A DNA stretch of 64,000 nucleotides from Prostheceraeus crozeri (GCA_907163375.1 CAJQUW010011037.1:186001-250000); one strand, 5' to 3'. Counted from the stretch's first letter, positions 33,545 through 45,557 are shown. Notes: generated from the sequence alone by a model not told the origin. Made by a program: numbers and translations.

Positions 33545-33959
33545 CTGACACTGATGCCGTAGTCCGCTGAATTGCATTGAAATTGCATTGGGTTGAAAAT
33601 TGCATTATTGTCCGGAGGAAACACTCTACATGTAGGTCAAATGTCCATAGAAATAATGCAATAGTCAGAAATTTGGAGCAAAGCTTCTCAGATATCCATA
33701 TCAAGAACATAGATTGTCAGTCACTAAGGAATCTTTGTTTGTAGACATCGCCATAGATTTATCTTCACCAACAATATCCACTTCTATCGGACATAAATGA
33801 AAAATTCCTCGCACATTAACGTGTCTTCGGAATCTATGCATTTATGTCCTCTAAAAGTGGATAGTATTCTTATATTTTTAGAACTAAGTCTCCAAAAGCT
33901 GAACAGGCAGAGATATAGATTTTTTGGCACAGGCTTAAATATCTTTGGTCACTACACTT
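33545..33959. other. Probable decayed LINE upstream part
   Basis: Frames here give weak, broken matches to the RT region of the LINE that becomes clear at 33960. Nothing firm. Confidence 0.35.
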
Positions 33960-34124
33960 GCTCTTCTGTCATCATCTCATACCTGTGTCGGGGATGTAAT
34001 TACCTGTAACAGTTTAACTACGTCTACTTTTTTTACTGATAATATTGTCTTAAAAAGAAGTGATTCTCTGTTGCTCCTGGGTTGTCATTTATCCAGTCAT
34101 ATGAGATGGTTCATGCATGTCAAT
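33960..34124 (+). pseudogene. LINE reverse transcriptase fragment, left of hAT insertion
   Basis: Translation gives CRGCNYLTV, then LLLGCHLSSHMRWFMHVN, the segment after the RT active site (family pattern: NxLxxNxxKT ... LGxxLSSxMxWxxHV). It stops at the target of the hAT insertion (duplication ATGTCAAT at 34117-34124) and continues, on the other side, at 38930. Confidence 0.75.
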
Positions 34125-34799
34125 TAGTGATGAAAATTTTCCGGAAAATTTTGAATCTTTCCGTGGAAAATTATGGAAAAAATTGGAAAATTATGTAAAA
34201 TTTTGAAACTTCTGATTTTTTTTGATAGCTGCCTTATAATTTGAGCGCTTCCAATGCCGAGGCAGCTACGTACCAATAAATTGGATCTAAAACTCTTAAT
34301 TTCATCATTATTTCGATTAAAGCGATCGTAGCAATACGAGTTCCGTCCGCGGATTTTTGAACATTCCTTTCCACCAGTGGCTTGTGCCATTTTGGTAGCA
34401 TTTATAATTACCACACACACCGTTTGGGATAACGTAAATCTTGCTTTACAATAAGGGTATAATTTCATACAATGTGAAAGATCTGGAGCAAAAATAATGT
34501 ACTTCATTTTGGAATTTGCTTATTAGCTTGAAAGTTAAGCTTTATTATGCAGCGTGGATCATTGATACAAATTCTTCATGTGTTGATGAACAAGTGAATT
34601 ATAAGCACACGATAATATCCACGCAGCATTCATGAGCGACCACATTGGAAGAAATAAAGACTACAATATCGTGAGATATTTGGAACCTAAAGATATCATA
34701 TGTGATTCTATGATAACCTCTAACTTCTGGCCTATTGTCCGTCATCTTCGTTGAGGATACACATCCTCCATTTCTAGTTCAGATGGTTCAGATAGCTCC

Positions 34800-34965
34800 A
34801 ATTCGATTTCAGATCTGCCCAAATGAATTTCAGATATGATCCACGAAGATCTCCAGTTGAATTTAAGATCTTTTCAAAGTTGAGCTTCTTGCAGATATCT
34901 GAAGTTCAGCTAGAGAAATCTGAAATTCATTTGGAAAGATCTGAAATAGACATGGAAAAGGTGCA
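34800..34965. repeat. AGATCTGAAAT foldback repeat, copy 1
   Basis: Arms 34806-34835 and 34918-34947 are inverted copies (ATTTCAGATCT ... AGATCTGAAAT). The same unit, followed by GACATGGAAAAGGTGCAG, recurs at 61625-61755. Not coding. Confidence 0.7.
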
Positions 34966-35359
34966 GTTGGTTACAAAAGTTAACATACAGGGTCTTTGAA
35001 TATTACATATCAAATGTACCGGGTAGTCAAAAAGTCCTTGGACTCTGGGCAATGTTACACAAATATTTTATTTGAATTGAAAAACAAATAGCTAGCAGGC
35101 AGCCACGCGTAGGTATATATTGTGCTAGTCATCCGAAAGCGAACAAAAATCAATACGCCTGCGTAGCAATTTGAATTTGAATAATTTCGAATCATAATAG
35201 GAAGGTAGAGAAATCGTACGGCGCGCTTCTGTAGCATTTGTGATTGCAACATTAGCTGCTGTGCGTGATGGGTGATTTACCGATTGAAGAAAAAGTATAT
35301 TTGGCGTCTTGGATGATTTAGTCCTGCACAAGTAGCAGAAAAATATAGAGACATGTTCA

Positions 35360-35490
<131 letters not shown>

Positions 35491-37325
35491 ATATGTATAT
35501 TTGAACCGAATGAGAATCAAAAAATTACAACATGAACAGTTACAAAAATCAAATTACAAGTGAATCTTGTGGGTACACAAAATAAACACCAAAGAAAATG
35601 CGGAAAGTTATCACGGTCGAAAGTGACCATTCAAATGTAGCAGATACGAAATTGGAAAGCAATTCTGTCTACGAGTAGTTTTACAGAAAGGTACATTAAT
35701 GCGTCTCAAGCTAGTTGGTGGTATAAGCACATTTAGTGGATGCGTTGGACTCACAGAACTCTTATACAATGTCTCAAATGATTGTAGTCTTTTGATAGAA
35801 AATGATTCAAAGTTGTTAGAGCATGCACAATCTTTTCTACAAATAGTTCTCTTGCATCGTCTGAATATACGTTTCATCATCACCTTTACATCACTGCTAA
35901 GTACACCAAACAAAGGAGCTGAATACAACATAAGCTTTTCTATAGCATTGTAATACACGGTCCATAAATCGTCATGACACAAAGTAAACTTGCGTGATTT
36001 CAATAAATATATACGCTGAGAACATTTCGACTCCACTTCACGAAAATGTCTGGACCAGCTTAAATTATCGTCCCATACAACACCTAACACTTTTGCTTCA
36101 TCAACAATAAATTTGGATAAGTCAAGAAAAGCGTCATTACATGCATAATTTTTCTTTTTAAAATGAACAATCTTGGTCTTGCTCTTATTCAACATAAGAT
36201 CATTCTCAGAGCACCACTTCTCCAAACAGAGAAATTCGTCGAAAACGCGATCTGTTATATTATAATCGTTTTTAGTCAAAGGTACAATCAAATTTACATC
36301 ATCAGCATATTGTACAATCTTTGTCGTTTCATTGGCGGTAGCTATGACAAAACAGTATAGGACAAACAAAAATGGTCCCAGAAGGGATCCTTGAGGACAA
36401 CCACTGGACACACACCGGCTACTGCTAAAACATTCACGAAGACGAACACTTTGGTACCTATCCTGAAGATAGGAGATAGTCCAACAAATGAAACCTGAGG
36501 GAAAGCCAAGAGCCTGCAACTTGGCAACCAAAATGTCATGACGAACCCTGTCGAAAGCACATGAAAAATCGAAAGCTATTAACATGACAGATGTGACATT
36601 GTCAGAATCAAGCATCTCAGTAACATAATTATGAATCGTAATCAAGGCTGATGTACAATCGGATTGAGGCTTGTAGGCAAACTGAAAGTCAGGAATACAG
36701 CTAGTTATTTTAGAATACATACATGACAACACATGTCTCTCCAAAAGCTTGCATGGCACACTTGATATTGTAATGGGCCTCAAATTTTCAACAGAAACTT
36801 TAGATTTCTTCGGCACAGGAACTACAACACAAGATTTGAAAGCTGCTGGAACATAGCGCAGCAAAACAGACGAGTTGATAATGTGACACAGCGGTTCAGC
36901 AATAAATGGGGCACTAATCTTATAAATTCGGTTGGGAATACAATCAGCTCCAGAAGACTTATTGACGGACAATTTCTCCAGATAGCCGAAAACTTCAACA
37001 GGGTCAGATAGAGGACACCAACTGTCATCAAAATCAAATTCTATAGGTTGAGAGACACAAAATTTGTTCACAAATACACGATTGATTTCGTCAACAGCAT
37101 ATTCAACAGACGAAAATTGAGAAATTAGTGATTCCACAGTGTTATTATTTGCTTGCTTGCCCTTGTAGTGGGCTACTATGGACCAAATATCTCTCGATGT
37201 TTGCTTCGACCTTTTCACCCAATTTTCTTTACAGGCCTTTATAATTTCTTTGCATTTTTGCTTAGATATAGGGAATAAGGATATAGGCAATAAGGACTGC
37301 CCAGCAAAGAGTACGTTGTACTTTT
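35491..37325 (-). CDS. LINE reverse transcriptase ORF (jockey/CR1-like), 5'-truncated
   Basis: The open frame 37467-35611 (618 codons, minus) is the longest in the window. About its first 48 codons are antisense of the mariner transposase; the LINE begins near 37325. RT motifs in order: SVNKSSGADCIPNRIYKI, NLRPITISSVPCKLLERH, FQFAYKPQSDCTSAL, AFDFSCAFDRVRHD, GCPQGSLLGPFLF, YADDVNLIVPL (YADD catalytic pair) and LGVVWDDNLSW, then the thumb and a C-terminal cysteine stretch CRKDCACSN ending KTTRRQNCFP. The palm is complete and uninterrupted. Endonuclease and ORF1 are lost by truncation, so it cannot move by itself. The 3' UTR runs to the GA tract at 35490. Confidence 0.9.
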
Positions 37326-38215
37326 TAAGAGATTTACATTTGGAAACTGGATCAGTCATAAAACATCGTCCAAGATCAGGAATACCAGTCACTGCAAGTG
37401 GAGACGACAAGGTTGAAGAAACCAGGCAACTGATTCCAAATGATCCTACATTGTCAATTGATGACATTGCAGATGAACTGCACTGTTTGCAAATGGAAGT
37501 GCTTTTAACATTTTACATGAAAAACTACATCCCCATCCTTACAAGCCTACTTATTCACAAGAATTGCACGATGGCGACGATGACAGAAGATTGCAGTTCT
37601 GTCAAATTATGAAAAACAATTTGCAAAATGACCCTGCTTACTTGAGAAAAATTACATTCAGTGATCAGTGTTCGTTTCATTTAAATTGGAATGTGAACAA
37701 ACACAATTTACAATGCTGGTCAATTGAAAATCCCCACGTTCGCATTGCAAATAAAAGTTGCACTACAAGATCTTTAACAGTTTGGGCTCTGGTTTCATGC
37801 AAGAGGTCTTGCTTCTTACATTATTCAAGGGGAGACTATGAACGTGGAAAGATACATAGACAATGTTGTTGTTCCACTTGTAATACCATATTTTACTGGT
37901 CGTACTGGAAGAGATATGATCTTTCAGCAAGATGGGGCTTCATGCCATTATGCAGCAGATGTGACAAACTTGCTAGATCAGCATTTGCAAAGACGATGGA
38001 TCGGCCGAAGAGGGCCAGTCGAATGGCCAGCACGTTCTCCGGATTTGACTGTGTGTGATTCATTTCTTTGGTCCTATTTGAAAGACAAACTGTTTACTCC
38101 TGGAGAACGATTTGCTAATCTCAATAATTTAAGAAATAAGATCACCCAAGAAATTGAAAATATCGATCATCATCATTTCACTACTGCATTTCGTGATTGG
38201 GCCAAAACAGAATAG
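37325..38215 (+). pseudogene. mariner transposase (DD41D), two frameshifts
   Basis: Pieces in order: LETGSVIKHRPRSGIPV with a following PTLSIDDIADEL (helix-turn-helix and hook), then in another frame KPTYSQELHDGDDDRRLQFC, ITFSDQCSFHL (first Asp) and KHNLQCWSIENPH, then back in the first frame GLASYIIQGETMNVERYIDN, MIFQQDGASCHYA (second Asp), RWIGRRGPVEWPARSPDLT and CDSFLWSYLKDKL (third Asp). I count 41 residues between the second and third aspartate, hence DD41D, a less common Tc1/mariner class. The start codon region lies left of the LINE near 35270. Two frame changes, near 37480-37540 and 37810-37835, inactivate it. Confidence 0.88.
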
Positions 38216-38937
38216 ACCGATGTATACAGGCCAATGGACTTCACTTTGAATAAATTTGTGTGAGTAAATTGTTCTTTTGACTATTATCGTGTATACCTCT
38301 CCTCGTGTATAGACATAGTTATTTGTTTTTCAATTCAAATAAAATATTTGTGTAGCATTGCCCAGAGTCCAAGGATTTTTTGACTACCCGGTATTCATAC
38401 TACTTTTCATATATACTTTCACTTATCGTTATCTTCTACTTCATCTTCTCAATCAAAGCATTAAATTTCATTCTGACGCAATTGACATGTGCAAGCATCT
38501 GGGCGACCAGACCTGCAGATTAAGTTTTGTCAATATAAGCAATTTCCGCAATTACTACACTGCCCAACACACAGTGTGGCAGACAGGCAGGAGTTCTCGA
38601 GTAAGTCATCAATTTTTTTTCTCACTCTACTTATATTTACACAGTATTTTTTTTTCATTACCTACCATTTGAATATTTTCAACATTTACATTTGTGTTTT
38701 ATTCTTATTTTTCGCATTGGTTTTACTTACTGAATAGTTTGATTTGTGATTTAATTCATTAAAAACTGTGTTTCGCCTAAGGTTAGCCCTTGATAATTTG
38801 ATAGTCTTTTCAAACGACTATAATAAGTCTCCAAAACAAAGGAAAACGTCAATCACCGAACAATAAATTTCAAAATTTTCCAGTGGAAAATTTTCCGGAA
38901 AATTTTGAAAAAATGCATTTGCATCACTAATGTCAAT

Positions 38938-39340
38938 TACATCATCAAACGAGCATGGGAAATACTGTATTTGCTTATTAATCTCAAACGCATCAACTGC
39001 CCATGCGATGTGCTTGTTACTGTATATACTAGTTTTATTCGTCCAATTTTATTGTATGCTTTTCCTACTTTTTGTAACATCCCAGTGTATTTACGCTAAA
39101 GAGGAGGGCCATGCGAATCATTGGTGAAGATCATTGGCAGATCAAGTTACTTGATACAGGTGACAATATATGCAAGAGACTACTCAATTAAGTGTCAAAA
39201 CACTGAGCATCGTCTAAGACAGTTCTTTGAGCTTCGTGAACCCACAAGAAATACGAGAAAAATTCACAGCAACATACATCGACCGAGGGTGAAGACAAGC
39301 AGATCTTCTTCTTCATTTGTAAAATACCTGTCCTGATCTA
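38938..39340 (+). pseudogene. LINE reverse transcriptase fragment, right of hAT insertion
   Basis: Continues the fragment at 33960-34124: YIIKRAWEILYLLINLKRIN, VTVYTSFIRPILLYAFPTFC and, after a stop, other frames ending RVKTSRSSSSFVKYLS. This is the LINE thumb region and C-terminus. It ends at 39340. Confidence 0.75.
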
Positions 39341-39360
39341 TGATTTATTTTATTGCACGG

Positions 39361-40092
39361 ATTTTCCTTGTGGGAACGAATCTTGCGAAAGGCTGGCGGA
39401 TGTCAGCTACAATTCAGTCATTTTTCTGGCATATTCGCTGGCGAAGTTTGCCGTCGATCAATTCACGAATTTGCGCTCTACATGCCAACTATTACTTTCT
39501 CTTTTTTAATTTATGTGGTAATCTGCTGAGGTTATATTTTCTCCCTCAACTCCTTACCATTGCCCACATATAGCTAATCTATCTAAGGGATAAGTGCAGA
39601 CAATCATATTTATTGATAATGATAAGAAATAGAGAATCTGCTTATATCAATTTGCATAACATCTCTTGACATTCAATAGTTTACAGCAATAACAAATATT
39701 TGAATAATTTCATAGTATTTGCAGCGACATTTATGATGGAAGATTATTATTTTTTTAGCTTAAGCTTTCATGAATTAAAAAAAGATCGTTTTCTAACAGA
39801 TCAGACAGGGTATACAATTTATCTTTATATGAAGAGAATATACGAACATTACTACTTACTGCTAATTAGTTGCTACAACAGTCACTATTTCTCCTGTTGG
39901 CGAAAAATCAGCTCAAATTAGCTAACAAGCATCTGTCAACTAGTTATAGCAGCTTACTCGCCACCTACCGCTTTTTAATTTTAGACGCATTTCTAAAAAA
40001 TAAAAGTGACTTTCACATCTTGCGATAATTTTGTTACAAAATTGAGCAAAAAATAGATTTAGCCACAAAATCGCTAACAAGCGACGTATCCA
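39361..40092 (-). mobile_element. Dispersed element Z, copy 1
   Basis: Reverse-complement match, roughly 80-85% by eye, to 48187-48958 over most of its length, including TTGTGGGAACGAATCTTGCG at the left, a TGACATTCAATA block in the middle and GTTGGCGAAAAATCAGCTC near the right. Rich in the word GGCGAA. No coding. Confidence 0.75.
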
Positions 40093-40420
40093 CAGCACAG
40101 AATTAAATATTTTGTTTATCTGCTTCGGTTTGCTAGAAGTGTGATTAATACGAAACTGACGGCACATCGAGGAACCTATTAAATGGGCAAGAAGGAATTC
40201 CTAATACCTTACAGAGATAGGAAAAAAGTCGTGCGTCGCTTGCATATTACTGTGAATTCCATGAGTCCAGCAAAGTGCTTCGATTGCCACAATTCCTTCA
40301 GATTTGAAGAATTCAGATCATTGCCCACAAGTTTTCTCCATAATGTTGGCCCTTCCGATCATTATTAAAGAAAGTAGCAGGCGCACGAAAATTAGTTCAC
40401 TTGAGGATTTCACATCCTCT
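40093..40420 (+). repeat. Dispersed repeat W, copy 1
   Basis: Matches the reverse complement of 62215-62530: AGCACAGAATTA, TTGCTAGAAGTG, then AGAGATAGGAAAAA and GAATTCAGATCATTGC. A short frame (40183-40368, 61 codons) starts MGKK.FL.PYRDRK in both copies, but the frames diverge with indels, so coding is doubtful. Confidence 0.65.
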
Positions 40421-41345
40421 CCTCGGCATTGCTCACTGTATAGTGCATACACTGAATCGAAGCCAGGCATAGATGTGTGTTTTGGTGTGTGCGAAGTGAT
40501 AGCACAGCACGCACGCATCTCTCACTGGCTCTGGTGTCCTCTGCTGACAGCTTATTGTTTGCCATTTCCAATAGCAAGTGATACAGGAATTATCTATTCG
40601 AGAAGGAGCAAGTTGTCTAATTCTGTGATGTGCCATTTCAATATTAAGTTTAGATATGATTCTTCCTTTCTAGGAAACCGAAGCGCGCGCAGATGAATCT
40701 AATTCTTTGATGCACAGGGTTATATAATGTACATGTTGATATTTGTGATGTGCTCGCCGCATTCTGTGAGGCAAATAAAGCAATTTTTATCATTTATTAA
40801 ATTTTTTGCCATGAAATGAATCTGGAACTCGAGCCCTGAGGCAAAGGTTCATAAAAATAACTGCGCAAATGGAATTCGAATAAAACGCGATTTCTATGCG
40901 CGATTTCTTCTACATTGTAAGCTTTGTATTTTGCATTGAGAACAAAATTAAAGAGAAATATATCAGCTCTTTCACGAATCAAGTATTCATCAATTCACAA
41001 AGTACAGAGATAATTCGCAAAACGAATTTCCCAGGATATTGGACGAAGCTTGGGAAATCTGTAACAGCTGTGCACCAGATAGCGAACGAAATGCAGTCGC
41101 GATGAGGTCACAAATGACTGAGAAAAGTCAAACTTCAGAGATGTACCGATGCGCCTGCTGGACCGTTAACTACACGAGCAGAGAGTTTGTTCATTAGTGA
41201 ATCTTTTTGATAATTTATTTTATCCGCATGAATGTCTCAAAAATGTCTTGATCTGATGAGATGAAATCGCGTGATAGGTTGTACTTTTCTACTTCAACAG
41301 CCTCATTTCCTTGTAATTATTCAGTAATTTGTGAAAATTAAAAGA
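40421..41345. other. No recognisable gene
   Basis: May include the rest of repeat W up to about 40710 (a second CTAATTCTGTGATGTGCC block at 40617-40634). The remainder shows nothing. Confidence 0.4.
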
Positions 41346-41453
41346 ATTTATAATAATAATAATATCGCTTTATTTGCAGTTCAAGATGAATTCGAAAGTG
41401 GCACTGCAAAACAATAGGAAAGATATTCGCTCGTGAAATGTCAGCATTATATA

Positions 41454-42876
41454 CAGATTGTTTCATAAAAAATGGATCACCCTAAAACATCGCCTTAACT
41501 TCAACTTTGTCTAACTCCGCCAAACTTGAACGAATTTCTCTGAAATTTGGAAGATATGTCAGTTGTGCTTACTAATATCATTGTTGGAAATTTCAAGCAT
41601 GAATATTGAGTTGTTTTCCTGTTATAGATAAAAAAGTAGTAGATAATTTGATCTTCATTTAGCAATGTTACACAAAATCATACCTCACTCTTATAAAATT
41701 ACATTTGTTTCCTTTGTTATGTAATATGTTGTTCTACAAGCCAAAAGCTATCAAGCAAAACAAAAATAAAGATAATCGGTCAATCAGAGCCAGTATAGCA
41801 CCATTATTCATCAACAATAATGTAACTGCTACATGTGATTAACTGGACTTCATGTTCCATAGCTTCCTGACTTCGTTGCGGTGGTGTTGGCAGCACTCCT
41901 GATTGCTTTCAGCTAGAAATCTATCTCTTACTGGTTGAAAACAATACAAAGCACAAATGAACAATAACGAGATCGCATTCACAAAAGGCAAAGTGTCAGC
42001 CTTGCTAGAACTAGGTTTTTCTTTGCGAGCTACAAGCAAGCGACTAAATGTCGCTTACACAAATGTGCATCGATGGCATAATGATGATTTTCGACTCTGT
42101 CGCAAAGAGGGCTCTGGCCGTCCACGCAAAACATCCAAACGTAGAGTCCGCCTAATTTTGAGATTTGTTAAAGTTGATCCAAGTCTCTCGTTGACTGAGA
42201 TGGTTGCACTAGACTCGTCTATTTCTAAGTCCACTATTCGTAGAAGACTTATTGAGTCGACTCTACTGATTTGGGCTGGCATTTGGACCAATGGCCGCTC
42301 TGAACTTCACATACAGCAAGGAACCATGAATTCTGAACGCCATGTGAATGTTTTACGAATGAACATTGGCCAAATGACAGATCAACTTGGTGATCCATCG
42401 ACTTGGTTATTTATGGATGATAATGCTACGTGTCACAGGAGTAGTAGAGTCAACTTATGCAAGTCTCAATTAGGGCTTAGGACATTATCTTGGCCAGCTC
42501 GTTCTCCTGATCTGAATCCCATAGAAAATGTATGGAGTATTCTAAAACGCAACGTTCGTCGTTCACTGCTACCTACAGATGGCGTATCACAACTTACGTC
42601 ACTGTTAAAAAGAGAGTGGAGAAAGTTAGATCAGTCAAAAATCAACGATATCATCGAATCAATGCCTAGACGAATTGGTAATGTCATTGACAATAAGGGT
42701 AGGGCCACAAAATATTAGCTTCTTAAGAACCGTTACTGTATCATAGCTTATCAGATTATATAAGGACATTTAAATATATTAGGGACATGAAATAACATGA
42801 AAAATGCTTTCTGTATCATACTTATGTTTTATTTAGTCAAATTTTTAGGATGATCCACTTTTTATGAAACGGACTG
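41454..42876 (+). mobile_element. Tc1-like transposon inserted in LINE 3' UTR
   Basis: Ends CAGATTGTTTCATAAAAAAT and inverse CAGTCCGTTTCATAAAAAGT, both followed by GGATCA(C/T)CCTAAAA, flanked by TA (41452-41453, 42877-42878). 1423 bases with one transposase gene. Confidence 0.9.
41957..42718 (+). CDS. Tc1-like transposase with in-frame deletion of the first catalytic region
   Basis: 253 codons without stops; Tc1 transposases have about 340. N-terminal helix-turn-helix: KGKVSALLELGFSLRATSKR, GSGRPRKTSKR (hook), VDPSLSLTEM, SISKSTIRRRL. After residue about 105 the sequence jumps to LLIWAGIWTNGRSELHI, so some 80 residues that hold the first Asp (SDE motif) are gone, yet the frame is kept. The rest is complete: WLFMDDNATCHRS (second Asp), ARSPDLNPIENVWSILKRNV (Glu), with 34 residues between them, the DD34E spacing. 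The protein should bind ends but not cut. The end MPRRIGNVIDNKGRATKY is normal. Confidence 0.9.
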   Translation: MNNNEIAFTKGKVSALLELGFSLRATSKRLNVAYTNVHRWHNDDFRLCRKEGSGRPRKTSKRRVRLILRFVKVDPSLSLTEMVALDSSISKSTIRRRLIESTLLIWAGIWTNGRSELHIQQGTMNSERHVNVLRMNIGQMTDQLGDPSTWLFMDDNATCHRSSRVNLCKSQLGLRTLSWPARSPDLNPIENVWSILKRNVRRSLLPTDGVSQLTSLLKREWRKLDQSKINDIIESMPRRIGNVIDNKGRATKY

Positions 42877-43057
42877 TATATTGTATTGTATATTTTTGGA
42901 ATAATTGATAGTCATAAGAACAGTTGGATAACACAAGTGACTTGAAAAAAAGGAAATGCACCAAGTGAGTCGAATCATCGTGGAGGAATAATTAAGAAGA
43001 GAAAGAGTCAATTCTTTCACTTGCAGTAAAAAGAGGAATGTTGGCCTACAACCTCGT

Positions 43058-43787
43058 TCAGTCCGTTGTAATGTTGTTGAGCTTGATGATTGTTGCTGGA
43101 AAGCACGAATTTCTTCTTCTTGAGGTTTTTACGGTTGGCAAAAGAAATCTTCCAGAAAGAGCAGACTTTTGAGGGCAGATGGAGTGCACAGGATGCCGAG
43201 GATTGACGGAGATGTTGTTTAGTAAGCGGATGGTAGCGGCTGTTCGACGCTTATCCAAACAAGGAAAGCTACTGCAATCACATTCTTCAATGCAAATAAT
43301 TCGGTGGGCTCTGCGCTGTAATTTATGAAGTCTCAGTGAGTCCACAGAAAGCATGCCGACGAAAAGTGGTGAGCAGTACTCAATTGCGGAGCGGATCAAG
43401 CATTGATAGACAGACACCAATTGTGATCTATTCAGTACAGGTCTCAATACTCTCAAAGCATACAAACGTCGAGATGCACACTTGATGATGTAATTGAAGT
43501 GTTCCTCCCATTTCAGATCTTGAGTAAAAATGGCACCTAGAATTCTTATTTGGCTGACAGAAGCTAGATCCGGAAGTACTGGGGCGGGACATTGCTGAGC
43601 TCTTGATATCCACAACATGTTGCACTTTCTGAAATTGAGCGAAAGACCGACCGAATTTGACCATTGCGTCATATTGCGGTGTTCGTCGGACGACTGGAAC
43701 CACAAATGTGCAATCATCAACAAATTTGACGACCGTGGTGGAGGGACAAACAGGCTTCAGCAGTCCAAGCACTAGATTGAAGAGCAT
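43058..43787 (-). pseudogene. LINE reverse transcriptase C-terminal part, one frameshift
   Basis: First frame (from 43787): LFNLVLGLLKPVCPSTTVV and KFVDDCTFVVPVV, where FVDD is the RT catalytic pair. After a frame change near 43690 the second frame gives WSNSVGLSLNFRKCNMLWIS, IRILGAIFTQDLKWEEHFNY, SAIEYCSPLFVGML, LQRRAHRIICIEECDC and TSRRRNSCFP. The C-terminal layout (RRAHRII, cysteine pair, TSRR.NS.FP) resembles the LINE at 35611, so both are of one broad clade, though different families. About 240 codons remain. Confidence 0.82.
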
Positions 43788-43900
43788 TCAAATGAAGATA
43801 GATTATAAGCTGTGACCAAATAGAAGTTTGATGTTGTTTTTCAAGTGTTTGTTATTTTCTTTACGACTGAGGTGTTGAGTTGGTCAGATCGTGTTGCTAT

Positions 43901-44334
43901 CACTAGGTGATATGCCACGCGTGATTCACGCGTAATTACGGAACACCCACACATCCGTCGTTAAAGACGTTCTATACTTTTACACGCGTACATACGCGCT
44001 GCACTAAGAGTCAGAAATCACTTGATCTGATTGTTTATGAATACGCGCGGGCGAGCGTTTATAGTTTGCGCGTCGTCTACGGTTGTCTGCGCTGCCGCTT
44101 GAACCACGGATGAACCTTTAAGCATGTTCTGTCTTCCCTGAGCATGAAATTGAGGTCCTATCACATTGTTTAGCCTCTGATACATGCAGACACATGAGAC
44201 GCAAAGTCTATATAACAGGACAGCCGACAGATGTTGCAGTAATGTCACGCATAGCCACGGATGTTGGGGGTAATGCGTAATTACGCGTAGTTTACGTGTG
44301 ACTTACGCTTAATTGAGCGTGGCATGTCACCTAG
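43901..44334 (-). mobile_element. CG-rich MITE, family C copy 2
   Basis: Reverse orientation relative to copies 1 and 3. Ends CACTAGGTGATATGCCACGC and GCGTGGCATGTCACCTAG. Contains a 76-codon frame (44248-44018, minus) that is also present in copy 3; see rejected items. No clear target duplication. Confidence 0.85.
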
Positions 44335-45133
44335 CTACAGTATGTTTGCTTTACTATTGAGAGTTTCTTCATGCCTGATTGATCTATTGTTGCGTGATTG
44401 TGGTGAACATTTCTTTGAGTGACCACCATGGGGATAGGCTATAACAGGGCTGAGAAAGGGGATGCAAGCCAATTATTGCGCTGTGCGCGCGAAATACTTA
44501 TGATAATTGTTAATAGAAAAAATAGATACCAAAAATAGAGAAGTCTCTGACAACGCTGACTCCACTGAGCTGGTCTGAGCACCTGCATCTATTGTTTCAA
44601 CTGTTGAGAGAAGCCACAGATTGACCATTTTTGTGATTGTTACATTTGTTCTATTCGATCTACTTGTATCCGGGTTATAAGACGGCTTGCCTTTGAGCAG
44701 ATCCCACAAAAATGATAAAATATGAAACTTGCACCGAAACCCTAGGTGACATTTCGTTACAAAAGCATAAGGAGCTCTTGCAGTGTGAAGTTCTGGTGGG
44801 GTGCACCAATGCGAGCTGAAGATCTTGTTGCACCAAAGTCATAGATTACATGGAGAGGATGATCTGGATGGAGTGTGATGTTGCAAGCCTCTTTGCCGAA
44901 TCTGCACAAATATGCGGAAATGGTTTCTTACAGCAAACACGTCTCTCAAAACTGGCCAAAGCCCTGAAACGGGTTTTGTTGACATTGCACTTACGCTGGA
45001 TAAGAATAGCTAGCGATGGATCTGATCATGGTACATGATAAAATGTCCACAAAACATAGTTCGGGGCATTTGATTGTTTGAGGGAGTACTACATGTAAAG
45101 ACGTTTTGCTTGTAGATGAAGTAATTGAAATAA
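44335..45133. other. No recognisable gene
   Basis: Spacer between two oppositely oriented C elements. No coding motif recognised. Confidence 0.45.
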
Positions 45134-45557
45134 CACTAGGTGACATGCCACGCTCAATTACTTGTAATTACACATGACCCTAAACATCCGTGGCTATGCG
45201 TGACATTGCTGCAACATCTGTCGGCAGTCCTGTTATATAGACTTTGCGTCTCATGTGTCTGCATGTATCAGAGGCTAAACAATGTGATAGGACCTCAATT
45301 TCATGCTCAGGGAAGACAGAACATGCTGAGCGGTTCATCCGTGGTTCAATCGGCAAACGCAGACAACCGTAGACGACGCGCAAACTATAAACGCTCGCCC
45401 GCGTGTATTCATAAACATTTCCCATGTTTTAACAGCATCAGATCAAGTGATTTCTGACTCTTAGTGCAGCGCGTATGTACGCGGGTAGAAGAATAGAATG
45501 TCCTTAACCACGGATGTTTGGTATGTTCCGTAAGTACGCGTGGCATGTCACCTAGTG
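45134..45557 (+). mobile_element. CG-rich MITE, family C copy 3
   Basis: Ends CACTAGGTGACATGCCACGC and GCGTGGCATGTCACCTAGTG. Very close to copy 1 and in the same orientation. The sequence right of the end (TGTAAATAGCAAGGAAATAT) also matches copy 1's right flank, so the true element boundary may be 20-25 bases further right. Confidence 0.85.

Larger units (their letters stand above)
41346..43790 (-). mobile_element. LINE (jockey/CR1-like), 5'-truncated, interrupted by Tc1
   Basis: Minus strand: the RT end at 43787-43058, 3' UTR to 42877, then, after the Tc1 insertion (41454-42876), further UTR 41453-41370 and a tail GCAAATAAAGCGATATTATT with ATT repeats at about 41347-41365. The left and right parts join without gap or loss across the Tc1 TA site. 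5' end is truncated at about 43790. Confidence 0.75.

Noticed and set aside
44018-45457. Frame with LLQHLSAVLLYRLCVSCVC shared by two C-family MITEs
   Set aside because: The copies are nearly identical in DNA, so shared frames are expected; copy 1 breaks the frame and no known motif is present.
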